Below, piece after piece: positions 25,903-34,933 of a DNA stretch of 64,000 nt. The stretch spans positions 1 to 64,000 of the forward strand of contig CAZIZN010000030.1 in the NCBI GenBank assembly GCA_964543795.1, given 5' to 3'. A program made the translations under genes and the position numbers. This DNA is from JACKIC01 sp964543795 (GTDB taxonomy: Bacteria > Planctomycetota > UBA1135 > UBA2386). The number at the start of each line of letters is the position of its first letter. Position 1 is the stretch's first letter. Under the pieces are notes generated by a model that saw nothing but the letters and a program-made list of their open reading frames with translations, searched no databases and had not been told where the DNA came from.

Positions 25903-27654
25903 ATGATCTGGCCCCCCGTGCAGCTCAGCCTCGAACAACGCCTGCTGCGGTTCCTCCAGCGCGAGGAGCGAGACGAACAGCGCCAGCACCGGGAGATGCG
26001 CGCCCAGCCCGTCGCACTGCGCGTGATCGACGGCGAGTGCATCGAGAACGCGGTGCTGCTCGGCGCGACCGACGGGGCCTTGTCGTTCGCGGTCGCCGAC
26101 AACGCGTCGAAGTTCCGTCCCGGCGATCCGGTCGTCGTCGGCGACGGCATCGATCTCGAGGGCGGCGTGCCGCTGGTCTGCGGCACCTACGACGCCGCGC
26201 AGGGCGTGCTGCGGCTCGAGCCCGACCCGTTCCTGCGCGACGCGCCGGCGGAACTGCAACCGGGGTCGCGCTACGTGATCGACCGGCGGCCGCTCGGGCT
26301 GCAGGGGCGGCTGCGCGACGCGGTGCGGTCGGCGTTCGCGTGGCCGTGGCTGGCGGGAGTGCTCGCCGGCGAGCACGTGCCCGCCGAGGATCCCGCGCGT
26401 CGCGAACGGGCGCGACAGCGTCTCTTGCAGAGCGGCCTCAACCCGGCCCAGGTCGAGGCGGGTGCGGCGGCGATCGCGACGCAGAGCCTGGCGCTCGTGC
26501 AGGGACCGCCCGGCACGGGCAAGACGCGTCTGCTCGCGGAGGTCGTCGCGGCGCTGGCGGGTGCTTCGTGCCGCATCGCGCTCTGCGCGTTCACGCACCG
26601 CGCCGTCGACAACGCGCTGTTCGCGATCCGCCGCTGCGCTCCCGACCTGCCGCTGGTCAAGCTCGAGTCGTCCTCGGGCGAGAACCGCGCCGCGCTGCGC
26701 GCGGCCGGCGTGCAGTTCGCCGACGCGCGGCGCGCGCGGCTGCCCGACAAGGGCGTCGTGGTCGCCGCCACCTGCTTCCAGCTCGACAAGCTCGCCGATC
26801 GTGCGAAGTTCCACTACACGGTGTTCGACGAGGCGGGCCAGTTGCCGATCCCGCACGCGCTGCCCGGCATGCTGCGTTCGCAGCGGTGGTTGTTCTTCGG
26901 CGACCATCGCCAGCTGCCGCCGGTCGTCACGACGTCGCACGCCGATCCCGCCGCATCGGCGTCGATCTTCGAGCATCTGCACCGCCACTACGGTTCGCAT
27001 CTGCTCGACATCACCTACCGCATGAACGACGGCGTCTGCCGCGTCGTCAGCGACACGTTCTACGAGGGGCGGCTCCGCGCCGCCGCCGAGGCGGCGCCGC
27101 GGCGCATGCCGTTCGCGGCGGGCGGGCGGCTCGACGAGGTGCTCGATCCCGACCTGCCGATCGTCTGGCTGCGGATCGACCACCACCAGCCGGGGCAGCG
27201 TTCGCAGGAAGAGGCGCACGCCGTCGCCGATCTCGTCGAGGACCTCGTGCGGCGCCACGGCATCGCCCCGCGCGACATCGCGGTGATCGCGCCGTTCCGT
27301 GCCCAGGTCCGGCTCCTGCGTTCGGCGGTCGACCATCGCGCGCTGCCGCACGGCGACGAGCTGACCGTCGACACCGTCGAACGCATCCAGGGCCAGGAAC
27401 GCGAGGTCGTGATCGTGTCGCTGACCACGGGGGATCCCGCGGCCGCGCGCGGCCAGGGAGCGTTCCACCTGTCGCTGAACCGGCTCAACGTCGCGCTGTC
27501 ACGGGCGCGCACGAAGGCGGTGCTCGTCGCCAGCGCGCACGCGTTCGCGGCGCTGCCGCACGACCCCGAGGGTCTGCGCATGGCGTCGCGGTGCAAGCAC
27601 CTGCGCGACCGGCTGACCGCGGTCGATCTGACGCGGCTCTACGCGGGCGTCTGA
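25903..27654 (+). CDS. Superfamily 1 DNA helicase, Dna2/Upf1-like
   Basis: A 583-residue helicase. Motif I is GPPGTGKT (201-208), motif II is VFDEAGQ, motif III is GDHRQLPPV, and the late motifs are TVERIQGQEREVVIVS (V) and LNVALSRARTK (VI). The N-terminal 150 residues form an OB-like or barrel region before the ATPase. With the RecB-type nuclease just upstream it makes a Dna2-like nuclease/helicase pair, likely acting on DNA ends or flaps. I chose the ATG at 25903; an in-frame GTG at 25870 is possible. Its last 16 nt overlap the convergent gene that ends at 27639. Confidence 0.9.
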   Translation: MIWPPVQLSLEQRLLRFLQREERDEQRQHREMRAQPVALRVIDGECIENAVLLGATDGALSFAVADNASKFRPGDPVVVGDGIDLEGGVPLVCGTYDAAQGVLRLEPDPFLRDAPAELQPGSRYVIDRRPLGLQGRLRDAVRSAFAWPWLAGVLAGEHVPAEDPARRERARQRLLQSGLNPAQVEAGAAAIATQSLALVQGPPGTGKTRLLAEVVAALAGASCRIALCAFTHRAVDNALFAIRRCAPDLPLVKLESSSGENRAALRAAGVQFADARRARLPDKGVVVAATCFQLDKLADRAKFHYTVFDEAGQLPIPHALPGMLRSQRWLFFGDHRQLPPVVTTSHADPAASASIFEHLHRHYGSHLLDITYRMNDGVCRVVSDTFYEGRLRAAAEAAPRRMPFAAGGRLDEVLDPDLPIVWLRIDHHQPGQRSQEEAHAVADLVEDLVRRHGIAPRDIAVIAPFRAQVRLLRSAVDHRALPHGDELTVDTVERIQGQEREVVIVSLTTGDPAAARGQGAFHLSLNRLNVALSRARTKAVLVASAHAFAALPHDPEGLRMASRCKHLRDRLTAVDLTRLYAGV

Positions 27655-29210
27655 ACGGTCAGCAGCGCGGTCAGCAGCGTCGCGGCGAGGTCGGCCGGCG
27701 GCCGCGCGCCGTCCAGGCCCACCACGGCCGCGCCCTCGCCGTCGTCGGGCGGCACGAAGCGGGCGCGCAGCAGCGCCGTCTCGGCCGCGCCCGCGTCGCT
27801 GACCGCGACGGGGTCCTCGGCGCGGGCCGCGGCGCGGGCCAGCGCCGTGGCCGCATCGACGTCGACGAAGGCGATCGTCGGCACGGCGCCCGCGGCGCGG
27901 GCGGCGGCGAGCGCGGCACGGCGGTGCGCGGGCGTCGGGAAATTGCCGTCCAGCACGACGACGGGCTCGCCGCGCCGCGTCAGCGCCGTCGCCCGGGACA
28001 GCAGCTCGTCGTAGGTGCGCGCCGAGAACGCTGCCGAGTAGTGCTCGGCGCCGGCGCGCTGCTCCGGTGCCAGCCCGGCGAGTTCCTTGCGCACGCGGTC
28101 GGTGGCGAACGCCGGCCACGGCAAGGTCGCCGCGAGGCCGCTCTTGCCGCTCGCCGGCGGGCCGCACAGCACGATCCACCAGCGTCCCCGCTGCTCGACG
28201 CAGACCGCGGCCGCGAGGCGCAGGTGCGCGTGTGCGGACCGCCGCGCCTCGGCGCGCGCCTGGGCGTCGAGTTCGGGTTCACCGGCGGCGATCGCGGCGA
28301 CCTTGGCGCGCACCATCGCGCGATAGGCGATCAGCGGCGGCAACAGCCGCGGCAGCTCCGTGTCGCCCGACGCGGCGACGTAGGCGTCGAGGTAGGCGGC
28401 GGCGAGTTCGGGGGCGCCGCGGTAGCGCAGGTCCATCGCCAGGAACGCGTTCTCCGTCGCCACGTCGCCGCAGCGCAGGGCCGGCGCGAACTCGATGCAG
28501 TCGTAGACGGTGGGTGGATCCGTCATGCAGATGTTGCGCGCGTGCAGATCGCCGTGCCCGTCGCAGACGCGGCCCTCGGCGGCGCGGCGCTGCAGTGCTG
28601 GCAGCAGCGCCGCGAACTGCGCGTCGGCGGTCTTCGCCAGCGCCTCGAGCAGGCCGCGCGGCAGGCCGTGGTCGGACAGCGCCTCGATCTCGACGAAGTT
28701 GGCGCGCGCGAAACCCGCGAGTTTCGTCGGCGAGCCGGCCTCGACGACGCCGGGTCCCCGCTCGGCACCCGCGTGGAAGGCGGCGATGCGGCGGGCGAGC
28801 GCGGCCATCGCCGCGCCGTCGACCGCGCCTTCGCGCAGCAGCACGTCGAGCATGCGGTCGGCCGGCAGGCGCTGCATCACGACCGCCGCCTCGACGTCGT
28901 CGGGCTGCGGCGGCGCGTCCGGCGCCGAGAACCGCAGTCCCGCGGCCGTGCGGCGCAAGGCGGCCACGCCGCGATAGACGTCGCCACAGAGCCGGCGGTT
29001 GAGCCGCACCTCCTCGCGGCAGGCGTCGCGCCGCAGCTCGAGCGAGGAGAAGTCGACGAACGGCAGCCGCACCGGCTTCTTGAGCTTGTAGGCGGAGTCG
29101 CCGACGAGGCAGACGATCGACAGATGGGTCTGCAGGACCTGCACCGCGGCCGGCGAGCCCGGGTAGCACGCCGGATCGTGCAGCGCCGCGACGAGTCCGG
29201 CGGTGTTCAC
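27639..29210 (-). CDS. Aminoglycoside-phosphotransferase-like kinase fused to P-loop ATPase
   Basis: A 523-residue two-domain protein. Residues 1-330 are an APH-fold kinase, with YKLKKPVRLPFVDFS at the nucleotide side and the catalytic VCDGHGDLHARNICM. Residues 340-523 are a P-loop kinase with GPPASGKS and a later DGNFPTPAHR. This fusion is a known bacterial family of unknown substrate. The GTG start at 29210 overlaps the stop of the small membrane ORF by 4 nt (GTGA), so it is translated together with it and with ligA. The 3' end overlaps the helicase gene by 16 nt. Confidence 0.85.
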   Translation of the reverse strand: MNTAGLVAALHDPACYPGSPAAVQVLQTHLSIVCLVGDSAYKLKKPVRLPFVDFSSLELRRDACREEVRLNRRLCGDVYRGVAALRRTAAGLRFSAPDAPPQPDDVEAAVVMQRLPADRMLDVLLREGAVDGAAMAALARRIAAFHAGAERGPGVVEAGSPTKLAGFARANFVEIEALSDHGLPRGLLEALAKTADAQFAALLPALQRRAAEGRVCDGHGDLHARNICMTDPPTVYDCIEFAPALRCGDVATENAFLAMDLRYRGAPELAAAYLDAYVAASGDTELPRLLPPLIAYRAMVRAKVAAIAAGEPELDAQARAEARRSAHAHLRLAAAVCVEQRGRWWIVLCGPPASGKSGLAATLPWPAFATDRVRKELAGLAPEQRAGAEHYSAAFSARTYDELLSRATALTRRGEPVVVLDGNFPTPAHRRAALAAARAAGAVPTIAFVDVDAATALARAAARAEDPVAVSDAGAAETALLRARFVPPDDGEGAAVVGLDGARPPADLAATLLTALLTVQTPA

Positions 29211-29311
29211 GGCAGCACTCCGGCGGCCAGGTAGACGGCGTAGGCGATAGCACCGAGCGCCATGCCCAGCAGGCAGATCCGCAGCGCATGGCGTTGCCAG
29301 CCGGAGGTCAT
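29207..29311 (-). CDS. 34-residue single-helix membrane peptide
   Basis: A very short ORF, MTSGWQRHALRICLLG at its start, with one hydrophobic helix over most of the rest. Its ATG (29309-29311) overlaps the ligA stop by ATGA, and its TGA overlaps the GTG start of the next gene by GTGA. Such perfect coupling on both sides is strong evidence that it is translated. I recognise no family. It may anchor a partner in the membrane, or act mainly to pass ribosomes from ligA to the next gene. Confidence 0.62.
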   Translation of the reverse strand: MTSGWQRHALRICLLGMALGAIAYAVYLAAGVLP

Positions 29312-31335
29312 GCGTCGGTGAGCAGCGCCTGGAAGGCTGCTTCGTCGAGGATGCGCAGGCCGAGTTCGCGCGCCTTGTCGAGTTTGCCGCCCGCGCTGTC
29401 GCCGGCGACGACGTCGGTCACCTTCTTCGAGATGCTGCCGGCGGTGCGTGCGCCGAGTCGCTCGACCCTGGCCTTGGCTTCGTCGCGCGACATCGTCGAC
29501 AGGCCGCCGGTGAAGACGAACACGCGCCCGTCGAGGGGACCCGCCGCCCTCGGTTCGGACACCTGCGGCGCCACGCCGGCGTCGGCGAGCGCGGCGAGCG
29601 TCGCCTGGTTCTTCGGGGCGGCGAAGAAGTCGACGACCGCCGAGGCGACCTCGGTGCCGACGCCGTCGACGGCCATCAGCGCGGCGGCGTCGGCGGCGCG
29701 CAGCCGCTCGAGCGAGCCGAAGTGAGCGGCGAGGTCCTTCGCGGTCTGTTCGCCGACGTGGCGGATGCCGATGCCGTGCAGGAAGCGCGCGAGCGTCGGC
29801 CGCTTGCTGCGTTCGATGTTGTCGAGCAGGTTCTGCGTGCTGCGTTCGCCCCAGCGATCCAGCGCGAGCAGCGCTTCGCGACGGTCGGCCAGCGCGAACA
29901 CGTCCTCGACCGACTCCACGATGCCGGCCTCGGCCAGCTGCTCGACCTGCTTGGGCCCGAGGCCCTCGATGTCGAACGCGCGGCGCCCGGCGAGGTGCAC
30001 GATGCGGCCGCGCAGCTGGTCCTTGCAGTCGAGCGCGAGACAGTGCAGGAACTTGCCTTCGTGGTGCAGCGGGCTGCCGCACGACGGGCAGTGGGTCGGC
30101 GGCGCGGCGGGGCGCGAATCGGCCGGGCGCCGGTCGTGCAGCACGCGCACCACCTCGGGGATGACGTCGCCCGCGCGCTGCACTTCGACGACGTCGCCCT
30201 CGCGCACGTCGCGTTCGGTCAGCAGGGCCCAGTTGTGCAGCGAGGCGTTGCGCACCGTCACGCCGGCCAGGTCGATCGGCTCGAGGTGGGCCACGGGCGT
30301 GACGGCGCCGGTGCGACCGACCTGGGCGCCGATGCGCAGGACGCGCGTGGTGCCCAGGCGCGGCGCGAACTTGTAGGCGAGCGCCCACCGCGGCGTGCGC
30401 GAAGTGCGGCCCAGCCGCTGTTGCAGATCGATCCGGTCGACCTTGGCGACGACGCCGTCGAGTTCGTAGGGCAGGTCGTCGCGGCGCCGTTCGAGCTCGT
30501 CGCGGAAGGCGAGCACGCCCTCGACGTCCGGCGCGAGCCGCGACGGTTCGGCGAGGGCGAAGCCCCATGCCGACAACTGCGCGCGGACGGCGCGATGCGT
30601 GGCGAGAGCCGCGCCGTCGCCGCCGCCGATGCCGAAGGCGAGGAAGTCGAGCGGCCGTCGCGCGACGACGCGCGGGTCGAGCAGCTTCAGCGTGCCCGCG
30701 GTGGTGTTGCGCGCGTTGCGGAAGGTGCCCTCGCTGCTGGTCTCCTCGTGCTCCTGGAGGCGGCGGAAGCCTTCGCGGCTCATGATCACCTCGCCGCGCA
30801 CCTCGATGCGCGCCGGAAAGGGACCGGCGCCGTGCAGCTGCAGCGGCAGGTTGCGGATGGTGCGCAGGTTCTGCGTCAGGTCCTCGCCGCTCGCGCCGTC
30901 GCCGCGCGACAGCCCGCGCACGAGTGTGCCGTGTTCGTAGAGCAGGTTGGCGCTGACGCCGTCGAGCTTGGGCTCGCAGATCCAGTCGAGATCGTCGCCG
31001 TCGCCGAGCGTCAGCAGGCGCCGCGCGCGGAGCACGAACTCGCGCACCTCGTCGGCGCTCATCAGCGATTCGATGCTGCCCATCGGCTCGAGGTGCGGCG
31101 CGGTGGCGAAGCTGCCGCCCTTGGGCAGCGGCGCGCCGACGCGTCGCGTCGGCGAGTCGGCGGTCACGAGGTCGGGGTGGTCGCGCTCGAGTCCGCGCAG
31201 CTCGGCGAACCACTGGTCATACTCGGCGTCCGTGAAGTCGCTGTGGCCCCGGTTGTAGTACTGGTCGTCCGCGAGGCGGATCTTCGCGCGCAGCTCGGCG
31301 ATGCGCTGCTCGGCGATGCGATGCTCGGTGCCCAC
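29308..31335 (-). CDS. ligA: NAD-dependent DNA ligase
   Basis: A 675-residue LigA of normal length; it seals nicks with NAD as adenylate donor. The Ia domain begins the protein (DDQYYNRG). The adenylated lysine is K123 in EPKLDGVSANLL. The OB fold, a four-cysteine zinc finger (CPSCGSPLH ... CLALDCKDQL), helix-hairpin-helix units (GIGIRHVGEQTAKDLAAHF) and a C-terminal BRCT domain (GPLDGRVFVFTGGLS) follow in the usual order. It is the first gene of a coupled three-gene set with the small membrane ORF and the APH/ATPase fusion. Confidence 0.97.
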   Translation of the reverse strand: MGTEHRIAEQRIAELRAKIRLADDQYYNRGHSDFTDAEYDQWFAELRGLERDHPDLVTADSPTRRVGAPLPKGGSFATAPHLEPMGSIESLMSADEVREFVLRARRLLTLGDGDDLDWICEPKLDGVSANLLYEHGTLVRGLSRGDGASGEDLTQNLRTIRNLPLQLHGAGPFPARIEVRGEVIMSREGFRRLQEHEETSSEGTFRNARNTTAGTLKLLDPRVVARRPLDFLAFGIGGGDGAALATHRAVRAQLSAWGFALAEPSRLAPDVEGVLAFRDELERRRDDLPYELDGVVAKVDRIDLQQRLGRTSRTPRWALAYKFAPRLGTTRVLRIGAQVGRTGAVTPVAHLEPIDLAGVTVRNASLHNWALLTERDVREGDVVEVQRAGDVIPEVVRVLHDRRPADSRPAAPPTHCPSCGSPLHHEGKFLHCLALDCKDQLRGRIVHLAGRRAFDIEGLGPKQVEQLAEAGIVESVEDVFALADRREALLALDRWGERSTQNLLDNIERSKRPTLARFLHGIGIRHVGEQTAKDLAAHFGSLERLRAADAAALMAVDGVGTEVASAVVDFFAAPKNQATLAALADAGVAPQVSEPRAAGPLDGRVFVFTGGLSTMSRDEAKARVERLGARTAGSISKKVTDVVAGDSAGGKLDKARELGLRILDEAAFQALLTDA

Positions 31336-31366
31336 GGCGTGGTGTTAGCGGCGCGGCGTCGGGGGC

Positions 31367-32068
31367 TCAAGAGCCGAGGTCCTGCAGCAGGTGGCGCGGC
31401 CAATGACCGGCGAACTCGCGCAGGAAGTCGAGTTGCGCGCCGAACTGCCCGGGGGTCCAGAGCGCTTCGCCGTCGCTGAGACACAGCGCCCCGTTCTCGA
31501 CGTCGATCATCGGCGGACGATGCGCCAGCAGGAACTCCATCATGCGCGGATGCAGCACGTCGTAGGCGAACCGCTTGTCGTCGGACTTGACCAGGAAGCG
31601 GCGGCTGAACTCGACGGACTCGAAGTCGATGTCGTCGAAGCCGAACGCGGCCGCGATCTTGTCGAAGACCCCTTCGGGCCGGATCAGGAGCGGCGGCGTG
31701 TGCCACGGCAGCAGGGCGATGAGGTAGCTGAAGCGGTAGGTCCTGGTGCGCCGGTTCTTGCCGGAGCCGGAGGTGACCCGGTAGCGGAAGTCGCCGCAGA
31801 CGACCGTGCAGCTGCCCGCGAACAGCTCGATCGAGCCGGTCAGCGTGTTGCGCGCGATCCGCGAATGGCCGCGGCGGAAGATCTCGAACTGCTCGAAGCG
31901 TTCGTCGTGCGTGGAGTCGTCGGCGGGATCGAAGAGGAAGCCGAGGCGGTCGGCGAGCGCCTGGAGGGCGCGCCGCCGCTCCTGTTCGGCCTTCCAGGCG
32001 AACCATGCACCGACGCCGGCGAGAGCCAGCATGGCGACCAGGACGGCGACGACGAGCGCGGGCTCCAC
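31367..32068 (-). CDS. Membrane-anchored protein of unknown function
   Basis: A 233-residue protein if started at the GTG at 32068, with an ATG at 32032 as alternative. It begins with one hydrophobic helix (about 5-22) and a basic/acidic coiled segment (WKAEQERRRALQALADRLG). The rest is a soluble domain with strands such as FEIFRRGHSRIARNTLTG and SYLIALLPWHTPPLLI. This resembles anchored DUF3137-like proteins in outline only. It follows the DUF4388 gene by 26 nt. Confidence 0.68.
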   Translation of the reverse strand: MEPALVVAVLVAMLALAGVGAWFAWKAEQERRRALQALADRLGFLFDPADDSTHDERFEQFEIFRRGHSRIARNTLTGSIELFAGSCTVVCGDFRYRVTSGSGKNRRTRTYRFSYLIALLPWHTPPLLIRPEGVFDKIAAAFGFDDIDFESVEFSRRFLVKSDDKRFAYDVLHPRMMEFLLAHRPPMIDVENGALCLSDGEALWTPGQFGAQLDFLREFAGHWPRHLLQDLGS

Positions 32069-32094
32069 CCCGCGGAGGATACCGACCGCCGCCG

Positions 32095-32991
32095 CTATTG
32101 GCGTCGCGATGCGCGGTTCGCTTCGTAGGCCAGCTCGAACGACGAGATCATGATCCGTCCGTCGCCGGGCAACCGCGGCCCGGGCTGGAACTCGTAGGTC
32201 GCCGTGGGCGTGCGGCACGCCCGCAGGAATCGGCGCTGCACCTGCGACTCGAGCGCCTCGACGACCTGGCCGTTGCTGACGAGACCCGTCGACACGACGA
32301 GGTCGCCCAGGCGCTTGCCCGGCGCGTCGCTCGAGCCTCGCATCAGGGTGTCGATGTCCTCGCGCTTGCAGAAGCCCAGGTCGACGAGCAGATCGCCGAG
32401 CCGCTCGCCGGCCGGCGTGTTCGTCGCGTCCGTCGCGCAGACCGCGCCGTCGAGGAAGCGGAACGACATGCGCTCGGCGCCGAGGTCGATGCGCAGTTCG
32501 CCGCTCTTGCGCGTGCGGCCGATGAACTGCACGACCGACAACAGCGGCATGCTCTGGTTGGTGCCGCGCATGGGAGCCGGTTCGGCGTGGTTCGCGGCGG
32601 CGGCCGGTCGCGCGGCAGCAACCGCGCGCGGTGCGGGCGCTGCGAGCCCGGGAGCGGCCAACCCGGGCGCGCCCGGTCCCCGAACGGCCACCGCCGGTGC
32701 AGCCGCAGCCGGCGCGCCGGGAGCCTGCGGCCTGGTGGTCCGTTCCGGCGGCTTGTCGCCGGCCCCTGACTTGACCGGGTGGTTCTCGAGCAGGTCGTGG
32801 ATCGCGTTCGCCAGCTCGCGCATGCCGTTCTCGATGCTCTCGAGGCGCGCGCGGCTCGACCCGATGTTGAGCCCGCGCATCGAGACCTGCTCCAGGGTCT
32901 GGGCGAACACCGACGCCAGCGACGCGAAGTCCTCGCAATAGCCCTCGATCAGCGTGCTCGCCGCCGAGGCCGGGAACTGGGCCGTCTGCAT
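32095..32991 (-). CDS. DUF4388 and type-II-secretion E N-terminal-like domain protein
   Basis: A 298-residue protein from the ATG at 32991. Residues 1-70 are helical, residues 75-145 are a Pro/Ala-rich linker. Then comes a DUF4388 domain (LLSVVQFIGRTRKSGELRI ... FLDGAVCATD), the type found in PATAN-like regulators of gliding and chemosensing. The C-terminal part has the paired RLGDLLVDLGFCKREDI and RLGDLVVSTGLVSNGQVVEAL units known from the N-terminus of GspE/PilB ATPases. A signalling adaptor role is likely, with unknown partner. Confidence 0.8.
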   Translation of the reverse strand: MQTAQFPASAASTLIEGYCEDFASLASVFAQTLEQVSMRGLNIGSSRARLESIENGMRELANAIHDLLENHPVKSGAGDKPPERTTRPQAPGAPAAAAPAVAVRGPGAPGLAAPGLAAPAPRAVAAARPAAAANHAEPAPMRGTNQSMPLLSVVQFIGRTRKSGELRIDLGAERMSFRFLDGAVCATDATNTPAGERLGDLLVDLGFCKREDIDTLMRGSSDAPGKRLGDLVVSTGLVSNGQVVEALESQVQRRFLRACRTPTATYEFQPGPRLPGDGRIMISSFELAYEANRASRRQ

Positions 32992-33098
32992 GGCTGCCGT
33001 ATCGGCAATCGACGCGCCAGGCCGTCGTCCGGCGCGCAGGAGCCCATGGCATGGGTCCAGGAATGCGACTGCGGTGCCGGTCCGTACTCGGGATGAAC

Positions 33099-33662
33099 TC
33101 AGGGAGAACCCGCTCCGACGCGCGGCACCACCCGTTCGTTCGCGTCCTCGAGCTCGAAGAAGGTCGGCTCCGCGACGCCCGCCATGCCGGCGACGAGGCT
33201 CGTCGGGAACGACTCGCGCAGGTTGCGCAGGTCGCGCACGTTGCCGTTGAAGAAGCGCCGCGCCGCGGCGATGCGGTCCTCGGTGATCGCGAGCTCCTGC
33301 TGCAGGGCGAGGAAGTGCGCGTCGCTGCGCAGCGTCGGGTAGTTCTCGGCCACGGCGAACAAGGAGCGCAGGCCGGCCGCCAGCGCGTTCTCGTCCCTGG
33401 CCTGGGCGGCCGCCGTGCCGTGGTTCTGCATCGCCTGGTTGCGCAACGCCACGACGCGTTCGAGCACTTCCCGCTCGTGCTTCGCGTAGCCGCGCACCGT
33501 CTCCACGAGATTCGGCACGAGCTCGTAGCGGCGTTTGAGCTCCACGTCGATGTCGGCCCAGCTCTCGTTGACGGCGTGCCGCAGGCGCACGAAGCGGTTG
33601 TAGGTGACGATCCACCAGACGATGGGGACGAGCAGGACGGCGGCGAGGATGGCGAGTTCCAT
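33099..33662 (-). CDS. LemA family protein
   Basis: A 187-residue protein with an N-terminal membrane helix (ELAILAAVLLVPIVWWIV) and the conserved LemA core YNRFVRLRHAVNESWADIDVEL split over two helices, then KRRYELVPNLVETVRGYAKHE, ENYPTLRSD and FFNGNVRDLRN. LemA proteins are widespread cell-surface or inner-membrane helical bundles of uncertain role. The ATG at 33662 has GAGG 5 nt upstream; another in-frame ATG lies at 33680. Confidence 0.93.
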   Translation of the reverse strand: MELAILAAVLLVPIVWWIVTYNRFVRLRHAVNESWADIDVELKRRYELVPNLVETVRGYAKHEREVLERVVALRNQAMQNHGTAAAQARDENALAAGLRSLFAVAENYPTLRSDAHFLALQQELAITEDRIAAARRFFNGNVRDLRNLRESFPTSLVAGMAGVAEPTFFELEDANERVVPRVGAGSP

Positions 33663-33949
33663 GCGGACCTCGGCGATCATGCGGCACCAGGGGCCTGGAA
33701 GCCTCGCGGTGCGCCCGGGTTTTCGGCCGGCGCGGCGCCCGCAGCACGCCAGCGGCCACCGCCGAACGGCTGTCGGCTCGGCGACCGCATGCGACCATGC
33801 TGGCCCGCGGCGCACGGCGTCCGTGGGGCCCGCGGAACGCTTCCGTCCGGCGGACGGACCGCTGTTTCGACGCGTGGCGCGGCGCCGGTGCGCCGGTTAG
33901 AACTGCGCGCTTGCCCGCGCCCGTCACCGCCCGTCCATCGCCCAGCCGG
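33663..33949. other. Divergent intergenic region, lemA/manA
   Basis: No gene. A perfect 7-bp stem-loop, TCCGTCC (33842-33848), loop GGC, GGACGGA (33852-33858), sits about 92 nt before manA. It could be a leader hairpin; I cannot link it to a known riboswitch. Confidence 0.4.
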
Positions 33950-34933
33950 ATGTCGTTCCACCAGCCGTTCCTGTTCGAGCGCAGGGTCTTGCCCAAGGTC
34001 TGGGGTGGTCGCGCGCTGCAGCGGGTGGTCGGCATCGACCTGCCGCCCGGCCACGACGTGGGGGAGACGTGGGAGCTCTACGACCGGCCCGAGGGCAGCA
34101 GTCGTCTGCGCGGCGAGACGCGCACGCTGGCCGATCTGCTGCGCGCCGATGCGGGGGCCCTGCTCGGCCGCGGCGCGCCGGGCGTCGCCGAGGCGCGATT
34201 CCCGCTGCTGTTGAAGTTCATCGACGCGCGCGAAGCGCTCTCGGTGCAGGTGCACCCCGACGACGTGCAGGCGCGCGCGGCCGCGGACGGCGGCAAGAGC
34301 GAGGCGTGGGTGGTGTTGCACGCGGGAGCCGGGGCGCGCGTCAGTCGCGGCCTGCGTCCGGGCGTGCGCCCCGAGGAGTTCCGCGCCGTCGCCCACACGC
34401 CCGCCGTCGAACGCATGTTGTGGTCGTTCACGCCGCAGGTCGGCGACTGCATCGACGTGCCGGCGGGCACGGTGCACGCGATCGGCCCGGAGGTCGTCGT
34501 GTTCGAGGTGCAGCAGAACAGCGACGTCACCTACCGGCTCTACGACTGGGGGCGGCCGCGCGAGGTGCACGTGGAGCAGGCGCTGGCGGTGACGCGTTTC
34601 GACGACGCCACCCCCGGCGGCGTGCCGCGGCCCGTCTGCGTGCCGCGGGCCCTGGCCGACGGCGGTCACCTGCTGCTGGCGACGCCTCACTTCCGGGTCC
34701 GCCGCTACGCGGTCTCGGCCGGTGCGCGCCGCGTGCTGAGGACCGAGGGCCGATTCGCGACGCTGACGATGATCGGCGGCAGCGGCGTCCTGGATTGGCA
34801 GGAAGCGGGTGTCGCGCGGCGCATGCCGATCGCGCACGGGGACACCGCGCTGCTGCCGGCGGCCCTCGCCGAGGCGACGTTCGAGGGTGCGGTCGACAGC
34901 GAGATGTTGGTCTGTGACCCAGGAGTCCAGTGA
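33950..34933 (+). CDS. manA: Class I mannose-6-phosphate isomerase
   Basis: A 327-residue cupin isomerase that interconverts mannose-6-phosphate and fructose-6-phosphate. Zinc-site motifs are present: SVQVHPDD, GKSEAWVVL and the GTVHAIG strand. The N-terminal LPKVWGGRALQRVVG is family-typical. The start ATG at 33950 follows the divergent lemA region. Its stop shares one base with the ATG of the pseudouridine synthase (TGATG), so it opens a coupled set of five genes. Confidence 0.93.
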   Translation: MSFHQPFLFERRVLPKVWGGRALQRVVGIDLPPGHDVGETWELYDRPEGSSRLRGETRTLADLLRADAGALLGRGAPGVAEARFPLLLKFIDAREALSVQVHPDDVQARAAADGGKSEAWVVLHAGAGARVSRGLRPGVRPEEFRAVAHTPAVERMLWSFTPQVGDCIDVPAGTVHAIGPEVVVFEVQQNSDVTYRLYDWGRPREVHVEQALAVTRFDDATPGGVPRPVCVPRALADGGHLLLATPHFRVRRYAVSAGARRVLRTEGRFATLTMIGGSGVLDWQEAGVARRMPIAHGDTALLPAALAEATFEGAVDSEMLVCDPGVQ

